Shown here: piece by piece, positions 43,801 through 52,218 of the stretch
How positions within the stretch are numbered: the first letter of the stretch is position 1
How the letters are laid out: each line of letters begins with the position of its first letter
Origin: Mucilaginibacter tolerans
GTDB lineage: Bacteria > Bacteroidota > Bacteroidia > Sphingobacteriales > Sphingobacteriaceae
Direction: 5' to 3'
NCBI RefSeq assembly: GCF_030519375.1
Contig: NZ_JAUMKB010000014.1
Span: forward strand, 1 to 64,000
DNA: 64,000 nucleotides
The notes under the pieces: model-generated
What the model was told of the DNA's origin: nothing
What the model saw: the letters and a program-made list of their open reading frames with translations, nothing else
The model's database searches: none
Made by a program: the position numbers and the translations under genes

Positions 43801-45416
43801 GCGAAGGTGGTCAGCTGCCGGGTCATAAGGTAGATGATTGGATCGCTAAAGTGCGTCACTCGACTCCGGGTGTTGGTTTGATCTCTCCTCCGCCGCACCA
43901 CGATATTTATTCTATCGAGGATTTGGCCCAATTAATTTTTGACTTAAAAAATGCCAACCGTGCTGCACGTATCAATGTGAAATTGGTATCAAAGGCAGGT
44001 GTGGGTACAATTGCTGCAGGTGTTGCCAAAGCACACGCCGATGTGATCCTGATTGCAGGGTACGACGGTGGTACAGGTGCATCACCAATCAGCTCAATAA
44101 AACATGCAGGCTTGCCCTGGGAGCTTGGTCTTGCCGAAGCACACCAGACACTGGTTCGCAACAAATTGCGCAGCCGTGTGGTACTGCAAACAGACGGTCA
44201 GCTTAAAACTGGTCGCGACCTTGCTATAGCAGCCTTAATGGGTGCCGAAGAGTGGGGCGTAGCTACTGCTGCCCTGGTTGCAGGCGGCTGCATCATGATG
44301 CGCAAATGCCATCTGAATACCTGCCCGGTAGGTGTGGCTACGCAAGATCCTGAATTAAGGAAACTGTTCACAGGAAAACCTGAGCACGTAGTAAACCTGT
44401 TCCGCTTTATGGCTGAAGAGTTGCGTGAGATAATGGCTGAACTGGGCTTCCGTACCATTAATGAAATGGTTGGTCGTGTTCAGTTCCTGAAAGTGAAGGA
44501 CGGATTGAAAAACTGGAAAGTAAATCATATCGACCTGTCGGGCATACTGCATCCTGTTAATAATCCAAAAGGAATGACGCTGTATAACAGCGAAAAACAG
44601 GATCATGGTATGGATGCGATCATCGACTGGAGATTACTGGAATGCGCTAAGGCTGCGTTGGAAGATAAAACACCAGTATTTGCATCATTCGATGTGAAGA
44701 ATACTGACCGTACAATTGGTACGCTATTATCTAACGAGATTTCCAAGAAATATGGTTCTGCCGGTTTGCCGGACAATACCATCAACTATAAATTCAAAGG
44801 TTCAGCCGGGCAAAGCTTTGGTGCATTCAATACAAAAGGTATTTCTTTTGAGTTGGAAGGCGAAGCCAATGACTACGTGGGTAAAGGCCTTTCAGGAGCG
44901 CAGTTAGCTATCTATCCTTCTGCTGAGGCCAAGTTTACTCCTGAAGAAAATATCATTATCGGTAACGTGGCGCTTTATGGTGCAACTGCCGGTGAAGTAT
45001 TCATCCGTGGTATGGCCGGCGAACGTTTTGCCGTACGTAACTCAGGTGCAACGGCAGTTGTTGAAGGTGTAGGCGATCATGGTTGTGAGTATATGACAGG
45101 CGGACGTGCCCTGATATTGGGCGGTACCGGACGCAACTTTGCTGCAGGTATGAGCGGTGGTATTGCATGGGTTTACGATCCTGAAAATACATTCGCCGAC
45201 AACTGCAATAGAGAAATGGTTGACCTTGATCCGCTGACTGAAAAAGATTCAGAACAAATTATTGTCTTATTGAAGAAACATGTAAGCCTGACCGGAAGTA
45301 AGGTAGCTCAGAATCTATTGAAAAACTGGAATGAGGCTTCAACCAAATTCGTGAAGGTGTTTCCGAAGGATTATAAAGCAGTTTTACTAAAAGCAGAGTA
45401 TCAAACTATCAGCTAA
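40893..45416 (+). CDS. gltB: Glutamate synthase, large subunit
   Basis: A 1507-residue glutamate synthase that makes two glutamates from glutamine and 2-oxoglutarate. Domains in order: a class II amidotransferase with nucleophile Cys21 (FEHDSCGTGFIANIHG), freed by removal of a short propeptide; the central domain; the FMN-binding synthase TIM barrel (GGKSNTGEGGEDEMRYE, GAKPGEGGQLPGHKV, ISPPPHHDIYSIEDLAQLI, GYDGGTGASPISS); a 3Fe-4S site with Cys1133, Cys1139 and Cys1144 (C-x5-C-x4-C); and the C-terminal beta-helix GXGXG domain. I use the ATG at 40893. A GTG at 40860 adds 11 residues of unlikely sequence. gltD follows after 6 bp. Confidence 0.96.
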   Translation: MDQTDSPQQGLYRPEFEHDSCGTGFIANIHGHKSNQIIDDALTMLENMEHRGACGCDPETGDGAGILIQLPHEFFMDECSNLEISLPEPGEYGVGMIFFPKDSSLKKACRMVIANALDKLGLQKLGYRKLTVDSSVIGETAHLAEPDVEQLFVLRPHHITNVNDFERKLYVLRRYINKTITETIPGAGEHFYFTSFSCKTIIYKGQLTTYQLRKYFADLRDPRIASGLAMIHSRFSTNTFPSWKLAQPFRLIAHNGEINTLTGNLNWFYSGLKSYVSSYFTSEEMEMLLPVIDNNQSDSACLDNIIEVLLHTGRSLPHVMMMLIPEAWDGNEQMDPIKKAFYEYHATLMEPWDGPAAITFTDGKLIGALLDRNGLRPLRFVITSDGRVIAASEAGVLTIDDKTVLRKGRLQPGKMLLIDTDKGKIITDEEIKKQIASRQPYGQWLENYKIRMEDLAEPRLAFASLSPSAVFRYQQVFGYSREDIETIIKPMAVDGKEPVGSMGTDVPLAILSDKPQHLSSYFKQFFAQVTNPPIDPIRERLVMSLATFIGNNGNLLDEDKMHCHCVALKHPILVDHDLEKLRSIDTGMFHAKTLQCYFVADGMPGSLEKGIARLCRYAEDAVDEGFEVLILSDRAIDSEHAPIPSLLAVSAVHHHLVRKGLRGAVGLVVEAGDAWEVHHFATLLAFGATAINPYLALSTIETIKNNGSLETSLDNKTLIKNYVKAICDGLLKIFSKMGISTLQSYHGSQIFEILGINKQVVDRYFAGGITRIGGLGLDEIARESLCKHKIGFGNSKNDNLLLPEGGIYQWKRRGEEHLFNPTTVHLLQHATRTNDYSVYKNYAKQINEQGEKHFTIRGLLDFAHHRESVKLEEVEPAESIMKRFATGAMSFGSISHEAHSTLAIAMNRIGGKSNTGEGGEDEMRYELLPNGDSMRSAIKQVASARFGVTSNYLTNADELQIKMAQGAKPGEGGQLPGHKVDDWIAKVRHSTPGVGLISPPPHHDIYSIEDLAQLIFDLKNANRAARINVKLVSKAGVGTIAAGVAKAHADVILIAGYDGGTGASPISSIKHAGLPWELGLAEAHQTLVRNKLRSRVVLQTDGQLKTGRDLAIAALMGAEEWGVATAALVAGGCIMMRKCHLNTCPVGVATQDPELRKLFTGKPEHVVNLFRFMAEELREIMAELGFRTINEMVGRVQFLKVKDGLKNWKVNHIDLSGILHPVNNPKGMTLYNSEKQDHGMDAIIDWRLLECAKAALEDKTPVFASFDVKNTDRTIGTLLSNEISKKYGSAGLPDNTINYKFKGSAGQSFGAFNTKGISFELEGEANDYVGKGLSGAQLAIYPSAEAKFTPEENIIIGNVALYGATAGEVFIRGMAGERFAVRNSGATAVVEGVGDHGCEYMTGGRALILGGTGRNFAAGMSGGIAWVYDPENTFADNCNREMVDLDPLTEKDSEQIIVLLKKHVSLTGSKVAQNLLKNWNEASTKFVKVFPKDYKAVLLKAEYQTIS

Positions 45417-45422
45417 TATTTT

Positions 45423-46901
45423 ATGGGAAAAGCAACAGGATTTAAAGAGTATAACAGGGAACTTCCCGATAAAGTATCTCCGGCAGAACGCGTAAAGAAC
45501 TACAAGGAGTTTGAGGGACTGTATTCGGAGCAAAAGCTGAACGAGCAGTCGGCACGCTGCATGAATTGCGGTATTCCATTCTGCCATTCAGGCTGCCCGC
45601 TGGGTAATATCATTCCTGAGTTTAACGATGCAGTGTATCGTAAAAACTGGGAAGAAGCTTACCAGATATTATCATCGACTAACAATTTTCCTGAATTTAC
45701 AGGGAGGATTTGCCCTGCACCATGTGAATCAGCATGCGTATTGGGTATCAATAAACCGCCGGTAGCGATCGAGGAGATTGAAAAACATATTATCGAGATC
45801 GCTTACGAAAAGAATTTAGTTAAGCGTACCGCACCGCTTGTGAAAACAGGCAAGAAAGTAGCTGTAGTAGGTTCTGGCCCTGCGGGGTTGGCTGCTGCTG
45901 CTCAGTTAGCCAAAGCGGGTCACTCAGTGACTGTTTACGAACGCGATGACAAACCAGGAGGCTTGCTGCGTTACGGTATCCCTGATTTCAAACTGGAAAA
46001 ATGGGTGGTTGAACGCCGTGTACAGGTAATGGAAGAAGATGGTGTTGTTTTTAAATGCAACGTAGAGGTGGGCAAAGATATTCCGGCTGATGAACTGGTA
46101 CGTAATAACGATGCAGTGGTATTGGCAGGGGGATCAACTATTCCGCGTAATCTGCCTATCCCAGGGCGTGAATTGAAAGGAATCCATTTTGCTATGGATT
46201 TCCTGAAACAACAAAACAAACGTGTAAGTAATATAGGTTTTGATGGCGAAGATATACTGGCAACAGGTAAAGACGTAGTGATCATCGGTGGTGGTGATAC
46301 CGGTTCTGACTGCGTAGGAACTTCTAACAGGCACGGTGCAAAATCTATCCATCAGTTTGAAGTGATGATGAAGCCACCTGTCGACCGTACTGATAGTATG
46401 CCATGGCCTTCGTACCCAATGGTATTGAAAACAACCTCTAGTCATGAGGAAGGTTGCCAAAGATATTGGGGTATCAATACCAAAGAGTTTTTAGGTGACG
46501 CTGACGGCAATTTGAGAGCTTTAAAGGTGACTGACGTAACCTGGGAAACGGACATAATGGGCAGACCGATCAAATTTGTTGAAGTGGAAGGTTCTGAGCG
46601 CGAGATAGAATGCCAGCGTGTATTCTTGGCGATGGGCTTTGTTCATCCGCAGCATGAGGGTATGCTAAACAACCTGAATGTTCACCTGGATGAGCGCAAA
46701 AATGTAAAAGCTAAAGAAGGTGTTTACCGCACTAATATCGGCAAAGTATTTGCAGCAGGCGATATGCGCCGCGGACAATCCCTGGTTGTTTGGGCCATCT
46801 CCGAAGGCCGCGAATGCGCCCGCAAAGTTGACGAATTTTTAATGGGACACTCTATACTGGAAAGTAAAGACGCCGTGAACCAGTTTGAACAAGTGTTTTA
46901 A
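45423..46901 (+). CDS. gltD: Glutamate synthase, small subunit
   Basis: A 492-residue flavoprotein that passes electrons from NAD(P)H to GltB. An N-terminal Cys cluster for 4Fe-4S centres (Cys46, Cys49, Cys54, Cys58 in [16 protein letters not shown], and a second set [12 protein letters not shown]) is followed by the FAD-binding [19 protein letters not shown] (about 145-165), the [13 protein letters not shown] segment, and the NAD(P)-binding [12 protein letters not shown]. Closing motifs are [20 protein letters not shown]. It lies 6 bp behind gltB and is followed by a terminator, so gltBD is one operon. Confidence 0.96.
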   Translation: MGKATGFKEYNRELPDKVSPAERVKNYKEFEGLYSEQKLNEQSARCMNCGIPFCHSGCPLGNIIPEFNDAVYRKNWEEAYQILSSTNNFPEFTGRICPAPCESACVLGINKPPVAIEEIEKHIIEIAYEKNLVKRTAPLVKTGKKVAVVGSGPAGLAAAAQLAKAGHSVTVYERDDKPGGLLRYGIPDFKLEKWVVERRVQVMEEDGVVFKCNVEVGKDIPADELVRNNDAVVLAGGSTIPRNLPIPGRELKGIHFAMDFLKQQNKRVSNIGFDGEDILATGKDVVIIGGGDTGSDCVGTSNRHGAKSIHQFEVMMKPPVDRTDSMPWPSYPMVLKTTSSHEEGCQRYWGINTKEFLGDADGNLRALKVTDVTWETDIMGRPIKFVEVEGSEREIECQRVFLAMGFVHPQHEGMLNNLNVHLDERKNVKAKEGVYRTNIGKVFAAGDMRRGQSLVVWAISEGRECARKVDEFLMGHSILESKDAVNQFEQVF

Positions 46902-46966
46902 GGATAGTGGATTAGTGAGTTATTAAAGTGCATTTCTAATACAATCAGTTAATAAACCCAAGTTAG

Positions 46967-47000
46967 GCCGCGCAAGTTTGAAGTACTTGCCGGCTTTTTT
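46967..47000 (+). terminator. Intrinsic terminator after gltD
   Basis: GCCGCGCAAG (46967-46976) pairs, with a one-base bulge, with CTTGCCGGC (46986-46994), followed by six T residues. Confidence 0.75.
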
Positions 47001-47001
47001 G

Positions 47002-47679
47002 TTATTTCTCCGACGGATTCTTCTTACCAGCTTCCAGTTTTTCGATCAAACTGATTTTTCTTGCGTAACGTGTTTTATCCTGTTTGGCCGTAATGACCCA
47101 TAGCACATATTCTTTGCGGTTGGAGTAGGAGAGTTTCTCATAATTGGCCAACGCCTGCTGATTTTTTTCCAGCACTACCTTGATCTCGTCCGGTAGTCTG
47201 ACTATGCGATTATCTACGTCAATCCATTGGCTATATTCGTTCTGCTTGATCTCCTCGTTACAGGTATCTGAGGTTTTGGTTTGCTCTTTGGGTCTGAAAC
47301 GCAATGCCGTCCACGTTTCGTCAACTGCTGCTGCAGCGACGCCACCAAAGCCGTATTTACCCAGTTCATCCCAACTGCTCATCATCTCCAGATCGCTCTC
47401 AATGCCCGAGGTCTTTTTAGGATACATCACCCAGAATACACTATCCGGCCGCAATACGGGAACAACCACTTTTAGACTTTCGATAAGTTCTATGCTGTTC
47501 TTTACGAATAGCTGTACACCGTCAAAACTGCCTTTGGCTTCATATGAAACGGAAGCACCTTCAGGCAGTGGCTCTAGTAGTGTCAGGTAATTTGCGGGTG
47601 CATGAAAGAGCAGCCATTGCTTGCCTTGCTTTATCTGCAGTTTTTTAGCTAGTGGGCTAATTGTGACTTGATTGATCAT
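47002..47679 (-). CDS. YdeI/OmpD-associated family protein
   Basis: A 225-residue cytoplasmic protein with two parts. The N-terminal half (to about 130) resembles the DUF3052-like region found in this family (PLAKKLQIKQGKQWLLFHAP, FWVMYPKKTSGIESDLEM, AAAVDETWTALRFRP). The C-terminal half is a YdeI/OmdA-type helical domain (RIVRLPDEIKVVLEKNQQAL, YEKLSYSNRKEYVLWVITAKQ, TRYARKISLIEKLEAGKKNP). Related E. coli proteins are named for protection against a bacteriocin or peptides, but the biochemical role is not known. It is a single gene between gltBD and a SpoU methyltransferase. Confidence 0.8.
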   Translation of the reverse strand: MINQVTISPLAKKLQIKQGKQWLLFHAPANYLTLLEPLPEGASVSYEAKGSFDGVQLFVKNSIELIESLKVVVPVLRPDSVFWVMYPKKTSGIESDLEMMSSWDELGKYGFGGVAAAAVDETWTALRFRPKEQTKTSDTCNEEIKQNEYSQWIDVDNRIVRLPDEIKVVLEKNQQALANYEKLSYSNRKEYVLWVITAKQDKTRYARKISLIEKLEAGKKNPSEK

Positions 47680-47818
47680 GGTTAGTCGCTGCTGGTTAAA
47701 ATAGAATCTAATCTAATAATAAAATATCGGTGACTCGGATATTTTACCCGCAACAAATATGGCCGGTTTGAGCGAAAAGAAGTTATTGAAAATTGCTATT
47801 TTGATTAATGGGATAGAA

Positions 47819-48352
47819 TTATTTATCAACCAATTTGGTGAAAAAGTCCCATAATACTATACCTGCCGATACCACGATATTAAAAGAATGCTTGGTGCCA
47901 AACTGGGGGATCTCGATACAAGCATCTATTATTTTCATTACTTCATCACTTACCCCATTCACTTCATTGCCGAATATCAGCGCGTATTTTTCCCCTTCAG
48001 TAGTCTCAAATTGATTAAGCATGATGCTTTTTTCGGCCTGCTCTACAGCTATTATTTTATAGCCGTCTTTGCGTAGGCGCTCAATGGCCTGTAAAGGTTC
48101 AGCATAATAAGTCCAGCTAACAGATTGTGTGGCACCTAAGGCAGTTTTTTCTATTTCGCGGTGTGGAGGCTGTCCTGTTATGCCGCAAAGACAAACCTGC
48201 TCCACTGCAAAGCCATCACTGGTGCGGAATATAGAACCTACATTGTGCATACTGCGTACATTATCCAGTACTACTGCAATGGGTAGTTTTTGTTGTGATT
48301 TAAAATCCTCGATTGAGGTGCGATTTAATTCGTCTAATTTAAGTTTGCGCAA
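47819..48352 (-). CDS. SpoU/TrmH-family RNA 2'-O-methyltransferase
   Basis: A 177-residue SPOUT (trefoil knot) methyltransferase that uses S-adenosylmethionine to methylate a ribose 2'-OH in tRNA or rRNA. The three family motifs are present: VLDNVRSMHNVGSIFRTSDG, ALIFGNEVNGVSDEVM, and IPQFGTKHSFNIVVSAGIVLWD. It lacks the extra N-terminal RNA-binding domain of RlmB-type proteins, so it is closer to minimal TrmH or TrmL-like members. The exact target base cannot be read from sequence. Confidence 0.88.
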   Translation of the reverse strand: MRKLKLDELNRTSIEDFKSQQKLPIAVVLDNVRSMHNVGSIFRTSDGFAVEQVCLCGITGQPPHREIEKTALGATQSVSWTYYAEPLQAIERLRKDGYKIIAVEQAEKSIMLNQFETTEGEKYALIFGNEVNGVSDEVMKIIDACIEIPQFGTKHSFNIVVSAGIVLWDFFTKLVDK

Positions 48353-48353
48353 G

Positions 48354-48385
48354 TTTGTAGATCAGTTAATTTGTAAATCAGTGAT
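48354..48385. repeat. Short tandem 16-bp repeat upstream of the SpoU gene
   Basis: TTTGTAGATCAGTTAA (48354-48369) is followed directly by TTTGTAAATCAGTGAT (48370-48385), 13 of 16 bases identical. It lies just upstream of the SpoU-family start. No function is evident. Confidence 0.4.
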
Positions 48386-48429
48386 GAGTTATCAGTTGCG
48401 CAAAGTTAATGATCTTCCGAAATTAGAAT

Positions 48430-49605
48430 TTAAATATTAGTGCTTAGCGTTTCTTTTAATAACCCCACTCCATCACCAATTAATGAGCTATACACAGAAG
48501 GCGCATAACCGATCTTTGCGGTATAATAGGCAGTAGCCTCTTTACTAAAAGTGTCGAAAGCGCTTTCTTTTACCAATGCAATAGCGCACCCTCCAAAACC
48601 GGCACCTGTCATGCGTGCACCCGCAACATTTGGGTTTGTCAGGCTGTACTCCACAACAGCATCCAATTCTTTTCCGCTTACTTCATATTGGTTTTTTAAA
48701 GAATCATGCGAGTCGTACATCAATTGGCCGAACGATAAAAGATCACCATTAGCTAATGCTTTGGCAGCTAATTTTACCCGGTCATTTTCTTCAATAACGT
48801 GTTTTGCACGTTTTAAAACGATGCTATCGGTTATTAAATGTTGATGTTGTTTAAAGGTATTGCTATCTATATCGCATAGGTGTTGTATGTCCAGTTCTTG
48901 TTGTAGCGCCTTCAGCGCGGTCTGGCATTCCTGAACACGTTCGTTATATTTTGACTCGGCCAATTTACGTGGCTTGTTTGTATTGATGATCGCTAAAACA
49001 TATTCGCCCAAATTGGTATTAACAGCTTGGTATTCAAGCGTATCACAATTCAGCATTAACGCTTTGTCTTTTTCGCCAAAGGCTACGGCAAACTGATCCA
49101 TTATACCGCAGTTAACCCCTATAAAAATATTCTCTACCCTTTTGGCCAATTGTACAAGTTCCAGTTTATTATAGCCACCATTAAACAGGTCGTTCAGCAT
49201 ATAGGCGGTTACTACCTCGATCGATGCTGATGATGATAAACCCGAACTGATCGGAATATCGCCATAATACAACATATCAAGACCCTGTAGCTGATGGCCG
49301 TCGTGCAAAAAGTAATCTATAATACCCAAAGGATAATTAAACCAGCTTTCCTTTGATTTTTTATAGTTTTCCTTTAACGGAATATCTAGTTTGTCATTAA
49401 AATTCAGACTTCTGAAACGAAATACATTGTCGTTGTTAGGGGCCACTACCACGTATGTGCCGAAAGTAATAGCACACGGCATTACCAGGCCACCATTGTA
49501 ATCAATATGTTCTCCTATCAGGTTAACACGGCCCGGAGAGAAGTATGCTTTTTCTGCCTCTTTGTTAAATATATTTTGAAATTCGCGATATAGATTGTGC
49601 TTCAT
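48430..49605 (-). CDS. galK: Galactokinase
   Basis: A 391-residue GHMP kinase that phosphorylates galactose at C1 (Leloir pathway). The galactokinase signature is at 24-39 (PGRVNLIGEHIDYNGG), the ATP-binding loop at 120-130 (SSGLSSSASIE), the catalytic base Asp170 in NCGIMDQFAV, and motif 3 is GARMTGAGFGGCAIAL. All three GHMP motifs are intact. It is a single gene here; galE, galT and a sugar transporter are not next to it. A perfect TATATTTG -7 box lies upstream. Confidence 0.95.
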   Translation of the reverse strand: MKHNLYREFQNIFNKEAEKAYFSPGRVNLIGEHIDYNGGLVMPCAITFGTYVVVAPNNDNVFRFRSLNFNDKLDIPLKENYKKSKESWFNYPLGIIDYFLHDGHQLQGLDMLYYGDIPISSGLSSSASIEVVTAYMLNDLFNGGYNKLELVQLAKRVENIFIGVNCGIMDQFAVAFGEKDKALMLNCDTLEYQAVNTNLGEYVLAIINTNKPRKLAESKYNERVQECQTALKALQQELDIQHLCDIDSNTFKQHQHLITDSIVLKRAKHVIEENDRVKLAAKALANGDLLSFGQLMYDSHDSLKNQYEVSGKELDAVVEYSLTNPNVAGARMTGAGFGGCAIALVKESAFDTFSKEATAYYTAKIGYAPSVYSSLIGDGVGLLKETLSTNI

Positions 49606-49629
49606 TTTTAGGTACTATTATTGGCAAAA

Positions 49630-49637
49630 CAAATATA
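49630..49637 (-). promoter_or_regulatory. galK -7 promoter box
   Basis: TATATTTG on the minus strand matches TAnnTTTG, 25 bp before the galK ATG. No good -33 TTTG was found at the usual distance. Confidence 0.5.
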
Positions 49638-49679
49638 TGTAAAATTTACAGTTATTTTTTATTTTGATTATAAAGCTAT

Positions 49680-49707
49680 TTTGAGGCCAGTAAGAGTCTT
49701 AAATTTG
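49680..49707 (+). promoter_or_regulatory. Promoter of the YciI-like gene
   Basis: TTTG (49680-49683) and TAAATTTG (49700-49707) lie 16 bp apart, about 33 bp before the ATG. The -7 box matches the consensus exactly and the spacing is slightly short. Confidence 0.6.
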
Positions 49708-49740
49708 ACGGTGAAATTACCCCCAATAAATTAAATCCAA

Positions 49741-50031
49741 ATGAAACAGTATCTGGTCACAGCTTATGACTATACCAACGAAGATTCACTACAGAACCGC
49801 TTGAATGTCCGCCCTTGTCATCTTGATGGTGCAAGAGAGTTGAAAGAAAATGGAAATTTTATTTTAGGCGGAGCTATGCTGAATGATGAAGGCAAAATGA
49901 TAGGCTCAGTAATGGTACTGCAGTTTGAAACCGATGAAGAATTGGAAGCCTGGAAGAAGAGCGAACCTTACCTTACCCAGAAGGTTTGGGAAACAGTGGA
50001 TATAAAACCGTTTAAAGTAGCTAATGTGTAA
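49741..50031 (+). CDS. YciI family protein
   Basis: A 96-residue YciI-like ferredoxin-fold protein (dimeric alpha-beta barrel). Typical positions are YLVTAYDYT at the start, the RPCHLDGARELKENGNFILGGAML segment with the conserved His and Gly, MIGSVMVLQFETDEELEAWKKSEPYL, and the closing VWETVDIKPFKVANV. Some members dehydrate chlorinated intermediates, but most have unknown roles. It stands alone and diverges from galK; its own promoter is visible. Confidence 0.85.
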   Translation: MKQYLVTAYDYTNEDSLQNRLNVRPCHLDGARELKENGNFILGGAMLNDEGKMIGSVMVLQFETDEELEAWKKSEPYLTQKVWETVDIKPFKVANV

Positions 50032-50036
50032 ATGAA

Positions 50037-50064
50037 AAAGCCGGTAGTAAGGACCACCGGCTTT
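50037..50064. terminator. Bidirectional intrinsic terminator
   Basis: AAAGCCGGT (50037-50045) pairs with ACCGGCTTT (50056-50064) between the convergent YciI and lipoprotein genes, with A/T-rich flanks on both sides. Confidence 0.8.
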
Positions 50065-50089
50065 AAATAAATATCTAATAAAGGTATTT

Positions 50090-50875
50090 TTATCGGCGTG
50101 CTCTCCAGCCTGTTAACAGGTTGATAGTATAGGACGCGCCACCAGTAATAGTTAAAGTAGCTGTATTATCGCCATTAAATACAATGGTACCTGTATAACT
50201 GAATGAGTTTCCTTTCGGACCGGTTCCGTTAATACTAATAGTAGCACTGCCGCTTAGGATTTTACGGCCAGGTTTTGAAAGCATAATGTTAGTTCCAACG
50301 ATATCGATGTGGCTGTTGCCCGACGCCTTGTTGCCAACTTTTGATTGGAACGAACCATCACGCTTGTATTCACCGTTCAAAACAAAATTGGTTGCAGTTG
50401 GCGATAAACCTGCAATAGTAACATTAGCGCTGCCGGTATTTGTAGAGGTTAATCTCGGACCATCAAAACTTCCTTTGTAAGTTAAGGCATTGATCAAATT
50501 GTCAGGTACATTGCTTGAATTACAGTTTAAAGTGTGCGAGTACTTGAAGAAGTAATTGATAGTAACTGAGTCAGCAGTAATGTTACGGGTCACGCTGTCG
50601 GTAAGGGTAGTGCCGCATTCCTGGTGAACAGAAGCTGTTGCCTGTGTTGAATTAACAGTAAGCCCGGTGTTTACAGAGCTAATACCCTGAGCATTTACAG
50701 CTACGTCATCTGTTACAGTGGCAAAACCATTGGAGTTTTCAGCTAACGAGCTTGCTGCTATATCAGCTGCCTGATCAGTAGTAATTGTGCTGCTTGATGA
50801 AGCGCTATTGTCTTTTTTACACGAAAATGCACCAAGCATTAATAGAACAATTAATGATAATTTTAAATTTTTCAT
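50090..50875 (-). CDS. Hypothetical exported lipoprotein
   Basis: A 261-residue protein of unknown function. The lipobox is before Cys19 (LGAFSCKK). A Ser/Ala/Thr-rich linker follows, then a mostly beta-strand body with many Asn/Thr/Gly positions (YKGSFDGPRLTSTNTGSANVTI, LSGSATISINGTG, FSYTGTIVFNGDNTATLTI, GASYTINLL). Two further Cys residues (ECGTTL and LNCNSS) may form a disulfide in the periplasm. The beta-rich repeats suggest a surface or periplasmic beta-sandwich. I do not recognise the family. It ends near a terminator shared with the YciI gene. Confidence 0.75.
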   Translation of the reverse strand: MKNLKLSLIVLLMLGAFSCKKDNSASSSSTITTDQAADIAASSLAENSNGFATVTDDVAVNAQGISSVNTGLTVNSTQATASVHQECGTTLTDSVTRNITADSVTINYFFKYSHTLNCNSSNVPDNLINALTYKGSFDGPRLTSTNTGSANVTIAGLSPTATNFVLNGEYKRDGSFQSKVGNKASGNSHIDIVGTNIMLSKPGRKILSGSATISINGTGPKGNSFSYTGTIVFNGDNTATLTITGGASYTINLLTGWRARR

Positions 50876-51027
50876 AACATAAGGGGGTTGTTTTTTAGGA
50901 GTTGTAAAATTGTTTCAGTTTTGTTTTGTTTTCCAGTATGACGAGAGTTTGACAAAAAGGTTTAATATGGCTTAATATTTTTTTAGTTGATAATATTCTT
51001 CCCGTTAGGGATGATATAGGGCTAAGC

Positions 51028-51052
51028 AAAAAACCCCCGCTTAAAGCGAGGG
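51028..51052 (-). terminator. Intrinsic terminator of the aldo/keto reductase gene
   Basis: Read on the minus strand, CCCTCGCTT (51044-51052) pairs with AAGCGGGGG (51034-51042) and six T residues follow (51028-51033). Confidence 0.8.
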
Positions 51053-51098
51053 CGTAATTTACATTAACCTAACACCTAAACTTAACTAAATTATTCAC

Positions 51099-51120
51099 AA
51101 CCTGTTTTACGTAACAGGTT
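51099..51120. repeat. Inverted repeat AACCTGTT / AACAGGTT
   Basis: An 8-bp inverted repeat with a 6-nt loop (51099-51106, 51113-51120) between the aldo/keto reductase stop and its terminator. It lacks a T-tract, so it may stabilise the mRNA end. Confidence 0.5.
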
Positions 51121-51180
51121 GATTTAAAGTTACGTCTGTGGTTAATTTAGGAGAAATAAATTCCAGACATTTTGTTAAAA

Positions 51181-52044
51181 TCAGTGTTGCGATATGCTAT
51201 CAAGCACATGCAAATCCCCACTGGATAATTCTAATTCCGCGGTTTTCATGTTTTTCTCCAGGTGGTCAACGCTCGAGGTGCCGGGTATTAATAATATATT
51301 ATCTGCATGATGTAATAACCAGCTCAGCGCTACCTGGTGCGCAGTTGCATTATGCCTTTGTGCAATCTGGTTGATTTTTTCAGATGCATCTACATTACCT
51401 GCACTTAAAGGGTACCATGGGATAAATGCAATGTTATTGGCTTTACAATACTCTAAAACGGCCTCCCATTTTCTATTGTCAACACTGTACATGTTTTGCA
51501 CCGATACGACTTCAAAATATTGCTGTGCCTTTTTAATATCGTTAATACCAACTTCTGATAAGCCAATGTGTTTTACTTTACCTTCCTGTTGCACTTTTTT
51601 CAGGAATTCGAAAGTTTGTTCGGCAGGTACTTTTGGATCGATGCGATGTAATTGGTAAAGGTCGATGCGATCAACTTTTAAACGCTTCAGGCTTCCTTCC
51701 AACGCTTCTTTTAAGTGCTCGGGATGTGAATTTACCGGCCATTGATCCGGCCCGGTCCTTAACAACCCGCCTTTGGTCGCTATTACCAGGCCTTTGGGAT
51801 AAGGATACAAGGCCTCTGCTATCAATTCTTCAGATACATGTGGCCCGTAACTATCCGCTGTATCAATAAAATTAACACCAAGCTCAATGGCTCTTTTTAA
51901 AACCTTTATAGCTTCGTTGTGGTCTTTTGGTGGTCCCCAGATACCTTTTCCGGTGATCCGCATTGCTCCGTACCCAAGGCGATTGACAGTTAAATCTCCA
52001 CCAATGGTAAACTCTTTGCTGAATGTTGTTGCTGTATCTGACAT
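51181..52044 (-). CDS. Aldo/keto reductase
   Basis: A 287-residue NADPH-dependent TIM-barrel oxidoreductase. The catalytic tetrad is visible: Asp61 and Tyr66 in IDTADSYGP, Lys91 in VIATKGG, and His133 in LYQLHRID. LGYGAMRITG at the start and the NADP-binding LLIPGTSSVDHLEKN near the end fit the family. The closest group is the YeaE/IolS-like AKRs that reduce small aldehydes; the substrate is not predictable. It forms a single-gene unit with its own terminator. Confidence 0.9.
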   Translation of the reverse strand: MSDTATTFSKEFTIGGDLTVNRLGYGAMRITGKGIWGPPKDHNEAIKVLKRAIELGVNFIDTADSYGPHVSEELIAEALYPYPKGLVIATKGGLLRTGPDQWPVNSHPEHLKEALEGSLKRLKVDRIDLYQLHRIDPKVPAEQTFEFLKKVQQEGKVKHIGLSEVGINDIKKAQQYFEVVSVQNMYSVDNRKWEAVLEYCKANNIAFIPWYPLSAGNVDASEKINQIAQRHNATAHQVALSWLLHHADNILLIPGTSSVDHLEKNMKTAELELSSGDLHVLDSISQH

Positions 52045-52176
52045 GATTAAATGGTTTTATAAATTTCTAACAGCCAGTATGCACAAATGTTCGGATACAA
52101 AGGTGGAAATTCCTCATTGCTAATTCAGGATTAGATGTGCCATAAAAAAAATTACATTTCTGAGAAATCTCATTAC

Positions 52177-52214
52177 AAAAAAGAAACCCGGCTGATCAAC
52201 CGGGTTTCTTTTTT
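52177..52214 (-). terminator. Intrinsic terminator of the DUF6600 gene
   Basis: AAAAAAGAAACCCGG (52177-52191) and CCGGGTTTCTTTTTT (52200-52214) form a perfect 15-bp stem with an 8-nt loop, just after the stop of the minus-strand DUF6600 gene. Confidence 0.85.
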
Positions 52215-52218
52215 GCAT

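Larger units (their letters stand above)
50876..51180. other. Intergenic region with two hairpins
   Basis: This 305-bp gap between two minus-strand genes has no credible ORF. It holds a terminator for the aldo/keto reductase gene (51028-51052) and a second AACCTGTT/AACAGGTT hairpin (51099-51120). The promoter of the lipoprotein must lie in 50876-51027 but no consensus box was found. Confidence 0.5.

Noticed and set aside
48354-48429. Fourth copy of the his-type palindrome
   Set aside because: Some CAGTT pieces are present, but there is no inverted partner arm and the period is 16, not 7.
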